DNA of 64,000 nt from JAOUEA01 sp040882605 (GCA_040882605.1 JBBEAY010000061.1:1-64000), one strand, 5' to 3'. Shown: positions 1 to 7,193, counted from the stretch's first letter. Notes: generated by a model from the sequence alone, not told the origin. Made by a program: numbers and translations.

Positions 1-44
1 GCTCAGTTTTCAACCGGCGAGAAGTGCTCAGTTTTCACCCGGCG
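1..44. repeat. Two direct repeats resembling an IS21-family terminus
   Basis: Two 19-base copies (1-19 and 26-44) begin GCTCAGTTTTCA and end CCGGCG, differing at one base and spaced 25 bases apart. Multiple short direct repeats of this type at an element end are typical of IS21-like insertion sequences. No transposase is visible, so the element body would lie to the left of the window. This is inferred from resemblance only. Confidence 0.45.
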
Positions 45-52
45 TCGACAGG

Positions 53-823
53 GTGGACATCGATGATGTTCTCCCCGCTGACCTCACATCCTTCCGATCG
101 CTCAGAGCGATGGACAGCATCACCTTTGGGAGAGTTGACGATGAAGAGGCGGAGGCGTTGCAGGACGCTGTGCTTCGGGCCAATGAGGCAAGCATCCGAC
201 ACGGCATCCCGTCGTCGACAAGGTATCCAGATGCGCATCTCTCACAGCATGCATCCATCAGTAGTCGACTGACCCCGGACTACGATCTCGACGTAGCTCC
301 AGTCCTTGGAGCATGTGCGAGCGGGAAGCGCCTGAGTCACGAGATGGCGCTAGAGGCTGGAGTGGTCGCTCAGATTTCCAAGCGCGAGCCTCAAGCGGTC
401 GAGACTTTCGGGGACTGGGACTATGTCACCCATCAGGTTCTCGCTTCCCCCTTCAAACCATTGAAGTGGGCCGACCGCATGGACCTCTTCGGGTACGCAC
501 ATATCCCGGGGTACCGGACAATAACCCGATACCTGGTAGCGGAGCTCAAGAAGGGTGACGCAATCCCGGATGATGTCGACCAGGTAATGAAGTACGTGGA
601 TTGGGTCAAGGACGTGTACGCAAACAGCGACTACGGGATGATTCACGCCTTCCTCGTTGCCGCGCGATTTCCGACGCAAACACGCGATCGGCACAAAAGG
701 GGCCATGAGCGTAACTACACGATAGGGCGCAGGCCTGCTCGTCTCGAAACCTGGCGAAGCCTCCGCCTTGTCACATACCAATGGCAGGATGGACAGCTGC
801 GATTCACCGACGTGAAGCCGTAG
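53..823 (+). CDS. Putative PD-(D/E)XK-type nuclease, possibly 5'-truncated
   Basis: Protein of 256 aa from a GTG start, of unknown exact family. The C-terminal half has the look of a PD-(D/E)XK nuclease core: an Asp around residues 141-144 (RMDLFG), a strand carrying E164-L-K166, then a helix resembling the QVMKYVDWV element that follows the core in NucS-like and Card1-like folds. The reading frame stays open through the IS-like repeats to base 2, so the natural start could be further left and the present N-terminus could be a product of the insertion. It lies just upstream of a restriction-modification locus on the same strand as the endonuclease, which fits a defence role, but no substrate can be inferred. 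Confidence 0.5.
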   Translation: MDIDDVLPADLTSFRSLRAMDSITFGRVDDEEAEALQDAVLRANEASIRHGIPSSTRYPDAHLSQHASISSRLTPDYDLDVAPVLGACASGKRLSHEMALEAGVVAQISKREPQAVETFGDWDYVTHQVLASPFKPLKWADRMDLFGYAHIPGYRTITRYLVAELKKGDAIPDDVDQVMKYVDWVKDVYANSDYGMIHAFLVAARFPTQTRDRHKRGHERNYTIGRRPARLETWRSLRLVTYQWQDGQLRFTDVKP

Positions 824-916
824 AAGCCGGACGTTCGACTCCACAGCCGCCGCGACCGTTCACGTCTCGGAGTCGGAACGCCACCGACCTCAATCTGTGT
901 ATAGGATTCGTCCTAC

Positions 917-1600
917 ATGAGGCTAGTCTCGGCTCATCACCAGCATGGGAAGACGATCTGCGAGCACGATTTCCCCGCAGAAGCATCTTCGCTCGTCAAC
1001 ACGCTGTCCTTGCTTGAGCCGCCCGTCTATCCAGTCGATGGCTTCGACGAGAACTCGCGTCCGAAGAAGCCGAAGAGGCAGATGCGACCCCTGCCGAACG
1101 GCGGGACGAAACCGTTCATCATGCCAGTAGATCAAGGCGCCATGAACACGGAGATCAGCAAGGCATTGCGTGCTGACGGATGGACGTCGGAACCTGTGGC
1201 AGCCGGCCCGATGGCGAGCCCCGGCACCCCACTCGGACTGAAGGGCGACTTCGTTCGGAATGGAGTGTTCGTCGAAGTCGAGTTCGGGAACGTGGCTAGC
1301 ATGCACCGGGACTTCTTCAAGTTTCAGATTGCCAACCGGGCGGGAGCGGGTGCCGTCGGAGTGTTGGTTGTTGCCACTGACAAGCTTGCTCGCTTCTTCG
1401 ATTCGGGCGTAGCAACCTTCGAAATCGCCGACAAGAGCCGCCCGTTCCTGGCAATTGGCGTGCAGATGCCGATATGGATTATCGGCATCGAACCGGACGA
1501 CTTCGAGTTCGCAATTGGCAGGAGGTACCGCGAGATGTGGGACCTCTGCCGCCAACAAGGCGTCGAGTGTCATCCCTGGAAAATCGCGATTGGCCCGTAG
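917..1600 (+). CDS. BglII/BstYI-like type II restriction endonuclease
   Basis: Protein of 227 aa. The segment GDFVRNGVFVEVEFGN places D111, E120 and E122 in the spacing of the BglII active site (D84, E93, Q95: D-x8-E-x-Q/E), followed by a basic/aromatic helix (HRDFFKFQIA) and a hydrophobic strand (GVLVVAT), as in the BglII family. It is therefore predicted to cut DNA at a short palindromic site with Mg2+ at this centre. A good -10 hexamer (TATAGG, 900-905) sits only about 11 bases before the ATG, implying a nearly leaderless transcript. The gene converges on the C5 methyltransferase, 39 bases away, the expected protective partner. Family assignment is by motif spacing; the recognition sequence cannot be read from sequence. 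Confidence 0.72.
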   Translation: MRLVSAHHQHGKTICEHDFPAEASSLVNTLSLLEPPVYPVDGFDENSRPKKPKRQMRPLPNGGTKPFIMPVDQGAMNTEISKALRADGWTSEPVAAGPMASPGTPLGLKGDFVRNGVFVEVEFGNVASMHRDFFKFQIANRAGAGAVGVLVVATDKLARFFDSGVATFEIADKSRPFLAIGVQMPIWIIGIEPDDFEFAIGRRYREMWDLCRQQGVECHPWKIAIGP

Positions 1601-1639
1601 GCACTTGAACGGTCGTGACTAAATTGGCCTGCACCAGTC

Positions 1640-2878
1640 CTATTGGGCGGCTACAATCCGACCAATCTGCTCAACAAGTCCCACCACGAGGGCGTTGCCC
1701 ATCATGAAGGCGCGCTTGCCATCGGGCATGCCGGTCTTGGTCCAGTCGTCGGGGAAGCCGTTAAGGCGCTCGAGCTCGATCGGGGTAAGGCGGCGATGGC
1801 GACCATCACGCGTCTCGATCAGGTGCTTCATCCTTGACGGGGTCGCACCCCCCTCGCCTGTGAGGATCGTCCGGGCGGGTCTGTCTGTCGGGTCGGGATA
1901 AGCGATCGCGCCCTCTTGGTACCTGTACTGATGACCGTTCCCGGACATGCGGTCCTGGGACTTCGCGCCCTTGAGGTACTCCCATCGCTCAAGTTGAACG
2001 TCGGGAACGAAGAAGGCGTCGGGCACCTGCTCATCGGGGACCAGCATGTCGCCGAGCGTCAGGAACTTGCCGTCGAAATTGGGCTTGACCTTCCTCGTCC
2101 AGACCTTCCCTTGCCACATGACGCCTGTGTCGAGGAACGGAGTCACCCGTGGGCTCGGCCAGCGCGTCGTGATTTCGTCGGGCTCGGCGAGCGTCATGTC
2201 GGGCACATCGAGCCGCTGATCGACATCGGCGACGGCCCAGACCGGAAGCGCCTGCGCGAGCACACCCTGGTCGAAGATGATCTGCGTCGGATCGATCGAC
2301 GTGCGCTTGGGCATGCGCGTCGCCACGATGAACACCCGCTTGCGGCGCTGCGGGAACCCGTACTCCGCGGCGTTGACCACTCGCCACTCGACCATGTATC
2401 CGAGTCCCGCGAGACACGACAAGATGATCGCGAAGTCGCGACCACGGTGGCTCGCGGGCGACTTCAGCAGGCGGTCGACGTTCTCAAGGAACACGTGCCG
2501 CGGCCGGCGACGCTCGAGGATGTCGTAGATCGACCACCAGAGCACGCCCTTGATGCCCTGGAGGCCTTTGGCCTGATTCAGCGTCTTGGCGACCGAGTAG
2601 TCCTGGCACGGGAAGCCGCCCACCAGAAGATCGTGGGTCGGCACCTTGTCGACGACGGTGTTGATGTCCTCGTTGACCATCGTGCCGTCGGGCCAGTGGA
2701 AGTTGTAGCAGTCAGCCGCGTGCTGAGCCTTCGTCGAGGGCTCCCACTGATTGGCCCAGACCGTCCGCCAACCGGAGCGCTCGAGAGCGAGTCGGAATCC
2801 TCCGACACCCGCGAAGAGCTCCACGACCCTGTTGTTCGCGACCGTGCGGCTCGGCCGTTCACCGTTCCTATTGACCAT
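1640..2878 (-). CDS. DNA (cytosine-5-)-methyltransferase
   Basis: Protein of 412 aa with the ordered motifs of C5-cytosine methyltransferases: motif I LFAGVGGF (residues 21-28, SAM binding), motif IV GGFPCQDYSV with catalytic C91, motif VI ENV (E132), motif VIII QRRKR, and motif X GNALVVGLV near the C-terminus. The target-recognition region lies between motifs VIII and X. It transfers methyl from SAM to cytosine C5 and should protect host DNA from the convergent endonuclease. It is downstream of, and on the same strand as, the Mig-type glycosylase. The pairing of a BglII-fold nuclease with a C5 rather than N4/N6 methylase is worth noting. Confidence 0.93.
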   Translation of the reverse strand: MVNRNGERPSRTVANNRVVELFAGVGGFRLALERSGWRTVWANQWEPSTKAQHAADCYNFHWPDGTMVNEDINTVVDKVPTHDLLVGGFPCQDYSVAKTLNQAKGLQGIKGVLWWSIYDILERRRPRHVFLENVDRLLKSPASHRGRDFAIILSCLAGLGYMVEWRVVNAAEYGFPQRRKRVFIVATRMPKRTSIDPTQIIFDQGVLAQALPVWAVADVDQRLDVPDMTLAEPDEITTRWPSPRVTPFLDTGVMWQGKVWTRKVKPNFDGKFLTLGDMLVPDEQVPDAFFVPDVQLERWEYLKGAKSQDRMSGNGHQYRYQEGAIAYPDPTDRPARTILTGEGGATPSRMKHLIETRDGRHRRLTPIELERLNGFPDDWTKTGMPDGKRAFMMGNALVVGLVEQIGRIVAAQ

Positions 2879-2967
2879 CTACATCTCTCCGAGGGGGAAG
2901 CCCGGCGAGGGAAGGATCACGATCGTGTGATCTATAGCGGCGATGCTAGCACCATCCTCAGACACGA
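2879..2967 (-). promoter_or_regulatory. Probable promoter/operator of the methyltransferase gene
   Basis: This 89-base gap between glycosylase stop and methylase start has, on the minus strand, a -10-like TATAGA within GCTATAGATC, followed by an interrupted palindrome centred on CACGATCGTG (2918-2927; outer arms ATCAC/GTGAT with one extra base). A palindrome just downstream of the -10 is a plausible site for repression, for example by the methylase itself. It also contains GATC, so it could be a modification site. Both ideas are inference. Confidence 0.35.
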
Positions 2968-3612
2968 TCAGATCGAGGCCCGTGACCAGGCACAATGCAC
3001 CGTCAGCGGGCACTCTTCGCACCGGGGAACCTTGGGCAGGCACACCGCTGAGGCTAGGTCGAGCACGGCCCAGTTCCACTCCTTCACTGATCGAAGCGGG
3101 GTAGCTTGCTCCACCACGGCCCACAGCTCCGGATCGGTCGAGGCCGGTGGATCGCCGTCGAGACCGAAGTACCGTCGGTACACGCGGGCGGTTACGCCGT
3201 CGACCACCGGCGCTCGCCTGCCGAAGGCCACGACCGACGTGGCGCCAGCCACGTAGGTTCCGACTCCTGGGAGCGAGAGCAGGGCGTCGCAGCCTGATGG
3301 CACCTCGCCACGGCTGACGACCTCCCTTGCGAGCGCCCGCAGCGTCGCCGCTCGCTTCACCAGCCCGAGAGGTCGGATCACCGCGGCGATAGTCGACTCA
3401 CGCGCGTTCGCTAACGAGGCCGCATCGGGCCATCGGGTGAACAAGCGTTCGTAGACTGCGGCGACTGTCTTCCCGCGGGACCGCTGTAGCAGCACCTCGG
3501 CGATGAGCACGCGGAACGGGTCATCGGTCTCTCGCCACGGGAAGCTGCGTCTGTTCCGCCGACCCCACGCCAGGAGCAGTCGTCGGAACTCCGACACCGC
3601 CGTATCGGTCAT
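2968..3612 (-). CDS. Mig-type T/G mismatch (MutY/EndoIII-family) DNA glycosylase
   Basis: Protein of 214 aa: a HhH-GPD glycosylase with a C-terminal [4Fe-4S] cluster (C191, C198, C201, C207; C-x6-C-x2-C-x5-C). It has the hairpin LPGVGTY with Y120 where EndoIII has its catalytic Lys, catalytic D138 in VVDG, and E39 in AEVLLQ. The 18-residue Tyr-Asp spacing matches that of archaeal Mig.MthI (Y126/D144), and there is no MutT-like C-terminal domain, so the length fits Mig rather than full MutY (about 350 aa). Placement upstream of a C5 methylase indicates the Vsr-like job: removing T from T:G pairs created when 5-methylcytosine deaminates. A and U activity cannot be excluded. Confidence 0.8.
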   Translation of the reverse strand: MTDTAVSEFRRLLLAWGRRNRRSFPWRETDDPFRVLIAEVLLQRSRGKTVAAVYERLFTRWPDAASLANARESTIAAVIRPLGLVKRAATLRALAREVVSRGEVPSGCDALLSLPGVGTYVAGATSVVAFGRRAPVVDGVTARVYRRYFGLDGDPPASTDPELWAVVEQATPLRSVKEWNWAVLDLASAVCLPKVPRCEECPLTVHCAWSRASI

Positions 3613-3621
3613 GTCGGCAGG

Positions 3622-3644
3622 ATGTCAGACCTCGGAATTACGAT
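3622..3644 (+). promoter_or_regulatory. RecA-NDp/PafBC-type DNA-damage promoter (copy 1)
   Basis: The stretch aTGTCAGac (3622-3630), eight bases, then TACGAT (3639-3644) matches the mycobacterial RecA-NDp consensus tTGTCRGtg-N8-TAnnnT, used for LexA-independent, PafBC-dependent damage induction. Transcription from here would start near 3651 and give about a 30-base leader with a strong GGGAGGT (3671-3677) before the ATG at 3682. The match is read directly; regulation is inferred. Confidence 0.6.
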
Positions 3645-3681
3645 CATGTAACTCCTCCTCCCGAGCTGCTGGGAGGTCACC

Positions 3682-3912
3682 ATGCCAGACCACTTCGACC
3701 AGATGCGAGACGACGTCGAGTTCGCGTTGGCCGGGGCCTCGGCCCACCTCGACGAGATCTTGGGCAACGTGAGCGTGATGATCGAGATGGTCGAGAACCC
3801 GGCCGAGCTCGAGCGCGTACGTGAGCAGATGGAAAGCGCCGCCTCGGCGATCGAGAGCGTGGCCGCGAGGTTCAGCCGCATCTCGGAGGACGGCATTTGG
3901 AGACCCGCGTGA
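3682..3912 (+). CDS. Small helical protein, paralogue A (damage-promoter pair)
   Basis: Protein of 76 aa, acidic, predicted almost wholly helical, with heptad-like hydrophobic spacing over residues 10-65. I do not recognise the family. It aligns end to end with the next gene: both start near FxxxRDxVExxLxGAxAxxD, carry a central E/D-rich helix, and end with an I/S-x-DG turn. The ATG has an excellent ribosome-binding site. The gene is divergent from the Mig-type glycosylase and is driven by a RecA-NDp-like promoter, so expression under DNA damage is likely. A coiled-coil dimer is plausible, but no function is proposed. Confidence 0.7.
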   Translation: MPDHFDQMRDDVEFALAGASAHLDEILGNVSVMIEMVENPAELERVREQMESAASAIESVAARFSRISEDGIWRPA

Positions 3913-3918
3913 GCGGCT

Positions 3919-3941
3919 ATGTCAGACCCTTGAATCACACT
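3919..3941 (+). promoter_or_regulatory. RecA-NDp/PafBC-type DNA-damage promoter (copy 2)
   Basis: The stretch aTGTCAGac (3919-3927), eight bases, then CACACT (3936-3941) repeats the promoter before paralogue A. The -10 has C instead of T at its first base. The following leader (GTGTAACTCC, CTCCCG, then a purine-rich site) is also conserved between the two genes, so promoter, leader and coding region duplicated together. Confidence 0.5.
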
Positions 3942-3980
3942 CGTGTAACTCCCTCTCCCGGACCCCAACGGGAGGCGCAC

Positions 3981-4214
3981 ATGCACGACGATCGCCGGTT
4001 CCATGACACGCGTGACGCGGTCGAGCTGTCGCTCGGCGGCGCGTTCGCCAACGTCGACAACGCGCGACAGCAGCTCGATCGGCTCGCCTCGCTCGTCGAC
4101 GACCGCGCCGAGGTCGACGGTCTGCGCGGAGCCCTCGAGCTCGTCGCCTACGGGATCGAGGGGCTCGCCGTGGCGGTCGGGCACATCACGCCCGACGGCG
4201 CGAGAGCCAGGTGA
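3981..4214 (+). CDS. Small helical protein, paralogue B (damage-promoter pair)
   Basis: Protein of 77 aa from the ATG with GGGAGG seven bases upstream. It is a diverged tandem copy of paralogue A (shared RDxVE, central Asp/Glu helix, terminal DG). The frame is open further upstream, but the ribosome-binding site and alignment to paralogue A decide the start. Nothing resembling a transmembrane segment, metal site or catalytic motif is visible. Its last codons overlap, on the other strand, the end of an EVE-domain remnant. Function unknown. Confidence 0.68.
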   Translation: MHDDRRFHDTRDAVELSLGGAFANVDNARQQLDRLASLVDDRAEVDGLRGALELVAYGIEGLAVAVGHITPDGARAR

Positions 4215-4401
4215 CCCTCACGCCAGCTCGACGCGATCCGACCAGTGGGCGGGCAGCGGCGTGCCGGCTCGGCTGGAAGTCGACCCGTCGTCGCCACGGG
4301 TGGAAGTCCGGCGCCATCTCGACCTGGCACGGCTCCTCGTTGGCGATTCGACCGATCGCCGTGAACGTCTGAATGGGCTGGGCGGCGAGACCGACGCTCA
4401 C
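4186..4401 (-). pseudogene. Remnant of an EVE-domain protein (C-terminal half only)
   Basis: The minus-strand frame contains FTAIGRI, EEPCQVEM and FHPWRRRVDF, the ordered core of the EVE (PUA-like) fold that reads modified bases or RNA. Only about 60 residues remain: a stop codon lies just upstream of the recognisable part, and the tail runs out of homology near 4212. EVE proteins often sit beside modification-dependent restriction systems, so the fragment fits a once larger defence locus. It could be transcribed but should not make a complete domain. Confidence 0.55.
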
Positions 4402-4452
4402 GGTAAACTGCGCCTAATACTCAAGAATCTGCGTTACTGGCCGAGAAGATAC

Positions 4453-4555
4453 TTTACACCTATCTTTCTGATAGATAGATGGCGAATACTTCCCCTCCGA
4501 CTAACTTATACTATGGTATGTGTAACAGAACCGCCAAGTCATCTATCAAGGAGGA
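4453..4555 (+). promoter_or_regulatory. hipBA promoter, operators and ribosome-binding site
   Basis: This stretch is strikingly AT-rich compared with its surroundings. It contains CTATC-N5-GATAG (4460-4474), ATAC-N4-GTAT around 4508-4519, a consensus-like -10 TATACT (4507-4512) and AAGGAGG (4549-4555) eight bases before the GTG at 4563. Paired palindromes overlapping a -10 are what HipB-type repressors bind. Together with the EVE remnant they account for the gene-free stretch 4215-4562. Confidence 0.5.
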
Positions 4556-4562
4556 ATCAAAC

Positions 4563-4895
4563 GTGAAAGACGGCCATCGAACGGTTGAAGAGTGGGAGAC
4601 GGTCATCGGTGAACAGGTCCGGAACGCCCGGATCGCGAGCGACCTCGATCAGAAGCGCCTTTCCGAGCTGGCGAACGTCTCGGTGGGAGCTGTTTCGAAC
4701 CTCGAGCGCGGTAGGGGATCGTCGCTCAAGACGCTGGTCGCCGTCGTGCGGGCCGTGGGGCGCACCGACTGGCTCGATTCCTTGGCTCCGCCGGTGACCG
4801 TCTCGCCCCTCCAGGTGCTCCGAGCCAAGCAGCGGTCCCCACGGACACGGAAACGCGTGCGGGCAACCGGGGCTCATTCGAACCGTCGTCGCTGA
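4563..4895 (+). CDS. hipB: HipB-type XRE antitoxin/repressor
   Basis: Protein of 110 aa from the GTG after AAGGAGG; a longer frame upstream lacks a ribosome-binding site. Residues 15-75 form a Cro/C1 helix-turn-helix (IGEQVRNARIASDLDQ, LANVSVGAVSNLERGR). The tail (residues 85-110) is very basic and probably flexible. It should bind the palindromes upstream and neutralise the HipA kinase encoded next, whose ATG overlaps this stop codon as TGATG. Translational coupling of antitoxin and toxin is the standard type II arrangement. Confidence 0.85.
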   Translation: MKDGHRTVEEWETVIGEQVRNARIASDLDQKRLSELANVSVGAVSNLERGRGSSLKTLVAVVRAVGRTDWLDSLAPPVTVSPLQVLRAKQRSPRTRKRVRATGAHSNRRR

Positions 4896-6199
4896 TGCCC
4901 TACCAGCCGGTTGACGTCGTTGAGGTCCGCTGTTGGGGCTCACGCGTGGGCGCGATCGCCCTCGACGAGCGATCGGGCTTCTACGCGTTCGAGTATGAGC
5001 CCGCCTGGGCGCAGACGGGTACCGAACTGGCCCCCACGACCATGCCGACGGATGCCGTGATCCGCACCTTCGTATTCCCTACCCTGCCGCCGGATACGTT
5101 CCAGCGCCTCCCTTCGATGGTGGCCGACTCGCTCCCGGACGACTTCGGCAACGCCCTGACGACCGCGTACCTCGCGAACGAGGGCGTCGCCCCTAACGAG
5201 ATCACCGCCCTGGATCGATTGGCGTATCTCGGCACGCGTGGGATCGGGGCCCTGGAGTTCCATCCGATCCGGGGGCCGCGCACCCGAAGAGCGACGGCCA
5301 TCGAGCTCTCAGAACTTGTCCTAGCGGCACGCAGCGCCCTCGTAGGCGGAACGACTACTGAGGAAGGGATCACCGACGCCGTCTCGCAGCTGATCGCCGT
5401 CGGCACGTCTGCCGGCGGCGCCAGAGCCAAGGCGGTCGTCTCTCTTGACCCCTCCACCGGCGAGCTGCGCTCGGGGCAGGTGCCTGCGGCTCCTGGCTTC
5501 GAGCAATGGGTGTTGAAGCTGGACGGAGTCGGCCCTGACGACGACCTGGGTGTCTCCGGTTCCTATGGTCGTGTTGAGTATGGCTACCACCTCATGGCCA
5601 AGGAAGCCGGCATCGAGATGAGCGAATGCCGACTGCTGGAGGAGGGTGGAAGGGCGCACTTCATGACTCGTCGTTTCGACCGCACCGCTGACGGAGCGAA
5701 AGTGCACGTCCAGACCTTGTGTGCTCTGGGCCAGCTTGACTTCAGGCAGATCGGCGCTCACGACTACGCGCAGCTCTTCCTGTTGGGAGAGCAGCTCGAC
5801 CTTCCGACCGATGATCGAACCGAGATCTTCCGCAGGATGGTCTTCAATGTTGCCGCGGCGAACTGCGACGACCATACGAAGAACTTCTCATTCCTGCTTC
5901 CTCAGGCCGATCGCTGGCGCTTGTCACCTGCGTACGATGTGACTCACGCCTACTCCTCGACGAGCCGCTGGACCCGCCAGCACTTGATGGCTGTCAACGG
6001 GCGCACGACGGCGATCACTCGAGCCGACGTCGCCGAGGTTGGTGATCGCTTCTCCGTCCCTCGGGTCTCCGACGCCATCGAGCAAGTCCTCGATTCCGTC
6101 ACCAAGTGGGCGACCTTCGCGTACGAGGCAAGCGTACCGGAGTCCATCGCGCGATCCGTCGCTCGTGACATCGAGATGTGGTCGTCGCCTCTACGGTGA
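4895..6199 (+). CDS. hipA: HipA-family serine/threonine kinase toxin
   Basis: Protein of 434 aa with the whole HipA layout: N-terminal subdomain (residues 1-110), Gly-rich GTSAGGARAK loop near residue 169 that carries the regulatory autophosphorylated Ser, catalytic NCDDHTKNF near residue 323, and the metal-binding LSPAYDVT near 346. Known HipA kinases phosphorylate glutamyl-tRNA synthetase (HipT types use other tRNA synthetases), stop translation and cause dormancy. All catalytic residues are intact, so it should be active when HipB is limiting. Confidence 0.92.
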   Translation: MPYQPVDVVEVRCWGSRVGAIALDERSGFYAFEYEPAWAQTGTELAPTTMPTDAVIRTFVFPTLPPDTFQRLPSMVADSLPDDFGNALTTAYLANEGVAPNEITALDRLAYLGTRGIGALEFHPIRGPRTRRATAIELSELVLAARSALVGGTTTEEGITDAVSQLIAVGTSAGGARAKAVVSLDPSTGELRSGQVPAAPGFEQWVLKLDGVGPDDDLGVSGSYGRVEYGYHLMAKEAGIEMSECRLLEEGGRAHFMTRRFDRTADGAKVHVQTLCALGQLDFRQIGAHDYAQLFLLGEQLDLPTDDRTEIFRRMVFNVAAANCDDHTKNFSFLLPQADRWRLSPAYDVTHAYSSTSRWTRQHLMAVNGRTTAITRADVAEVGDRFSVPRVSDAIEQVLDSVTKWATFAYEASVPESIARSVARDIEMWSSPLR

Positions 6200-6248
6200 A
6201 CCGCGTCCGGCAGCGGCATCGTGGGATGTCCTCGTCGGTCGTCCCCTC

Positions 6249-6434
6249 CTAGGAGCTCGGCGCGTACTCCTCGGCGTGCTCGCCGCGATCGATCGCAACG
6301 GTCTGGTCGATGATCTCGAGCGTCTCGGCGACCGTCTTGCCGTTCTCGTCTGCTGCCGCCTTCACGTCCTCGTACCTGATGTTGTGCTGGCCCATCTCCA
6401 GGTGGGCCTGCATGCATCCGCAGGTCAAGCACAT
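6249..6434 (-). CDS. Small Cys-rich conserved protein (MCLTCGC type)
   Basis: Protein of 61 aa, starting at the ATG preceded by GGGAGGAA. The N-terminus MCLTCGCM places three Cys in the first seven residues, followed by HxxMGxxNIxYEDV and a short helix. I know this as a widespread small hypothetical protein of Actinobacteria and Cyanobacteria. The Cys cluster suggests metal or thiol chemistry, without a known function. It converges on hipA, 49 bases away. Confidence 0.6.
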   Translation of the reverse strand: MCLTCGCMQAHLEMGQHNIRYEDVKAAADENGKTVAETLEIIDQTVAIDRGEHAEEYAPSS

Positions 6435-6694
6435 GGCTTCCTCCCTCGTCGCCCTGCTCTCATCATGCACCTCGACGCCCTCGCGTAAACGTCGGTTGCG
6501 TCGAGCGGCGGTCGGCACTACCGTTGAGGTCCGGCGCCGTCCTGCGCCGAACCCCCGGTTCCGGTGCTCACGCCGCCGGCAGAAGCGGGGGCAAAGGGGG
6601 CTTCGAGCCGTCGGGACGCCGGTCGAGTGCTGCCCTATCCGGTGGGGGCGTCGTGAGCGTGAGTCGCGGGGCCGCCGCCATGAGGGAGCACGAG

Positions 6695-7143
6695 ATGACT
6701 CGTAGAAAGTCCTTCAAGCTCCTCGTCCGTTCGCGCATGAAGAAGACGGGCGAGAGCTACACAGCGGCCCGAACCGCGCTGCTGACCCCGTCGGAGAAGC
6801 CCAAGGCGGCCGAGAAGCCGCCGCTCGCGACCTCGGACGTGGATTCTACATGGGCACGCTCGGGTTCGAGAAACGGATGGACGGTTCCTTCGGCGACGGC
6901 CAGCGTTGGATCGAGGTGGCGCCGCCGGGTGCGGCAACGACGATCGCGCTGGTCCCGCAGGGCGCGTCCGCCGGCGTCGAGGTGAGCTTCGCGACCGACG
7001 ACGCCGAGTCGGACCACTCGGCGATGGTGGCAAAGGGGGTCGAAGCCGATGCGGAGCTGATCCGCATGGGCGAAGGTGTGCCGCCGATGTTCACGTTCCG
7101 CGACCCCGACGGCAACCCGTTCCGCATGGTCGAGCGCGACTGA
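6695..7143 (+). pseudogene. Frameshifted VOC/glyoxalase-family gene
   Basis: The ATG frame at 6695 encodes an N-terminal segment (MTRRKSFKLLVRSRMKKTGESYTAAR) found ahead of VOC and DUF4287-type domains. The VOC domain itself (FYMGTLGFEKRM, GQRWIEVAPPGA, FRDPDGNPFRMVE, ending in the metal-ligand Glu) continues in a different frame from about 6840 to 7143. A short deletion/frameshift around 6826-6845 separates them and has removed the first beta strand and metal ligand. A fresh start at the ATG 6850 would give only 97 aa. It is probably inactive, unless the break is a sequencing error. Confidence 0.6.
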
Positions 7144-7150
7144 CGAAGGC

Positions 7151-7182
7151 GAGCCGCCGCGGCGCGTGTGCCGCGGCGGCTC
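7151..7182. terminator. Bidirectional hairpin terminator
   Basis: A perfect 13-base-pair stem (7151-7163 with 7170-7182, arms GAGCCGCCGCGGC) and a six-base loop lies between convergent genes: the VOC remnant and the Calx-beta gene. There is no strong U tract on either side, as is usual in GC-rich actinobacteria. Confidence 0.65.
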
Positions 7183-7193
7183 GTTCATGTCGG

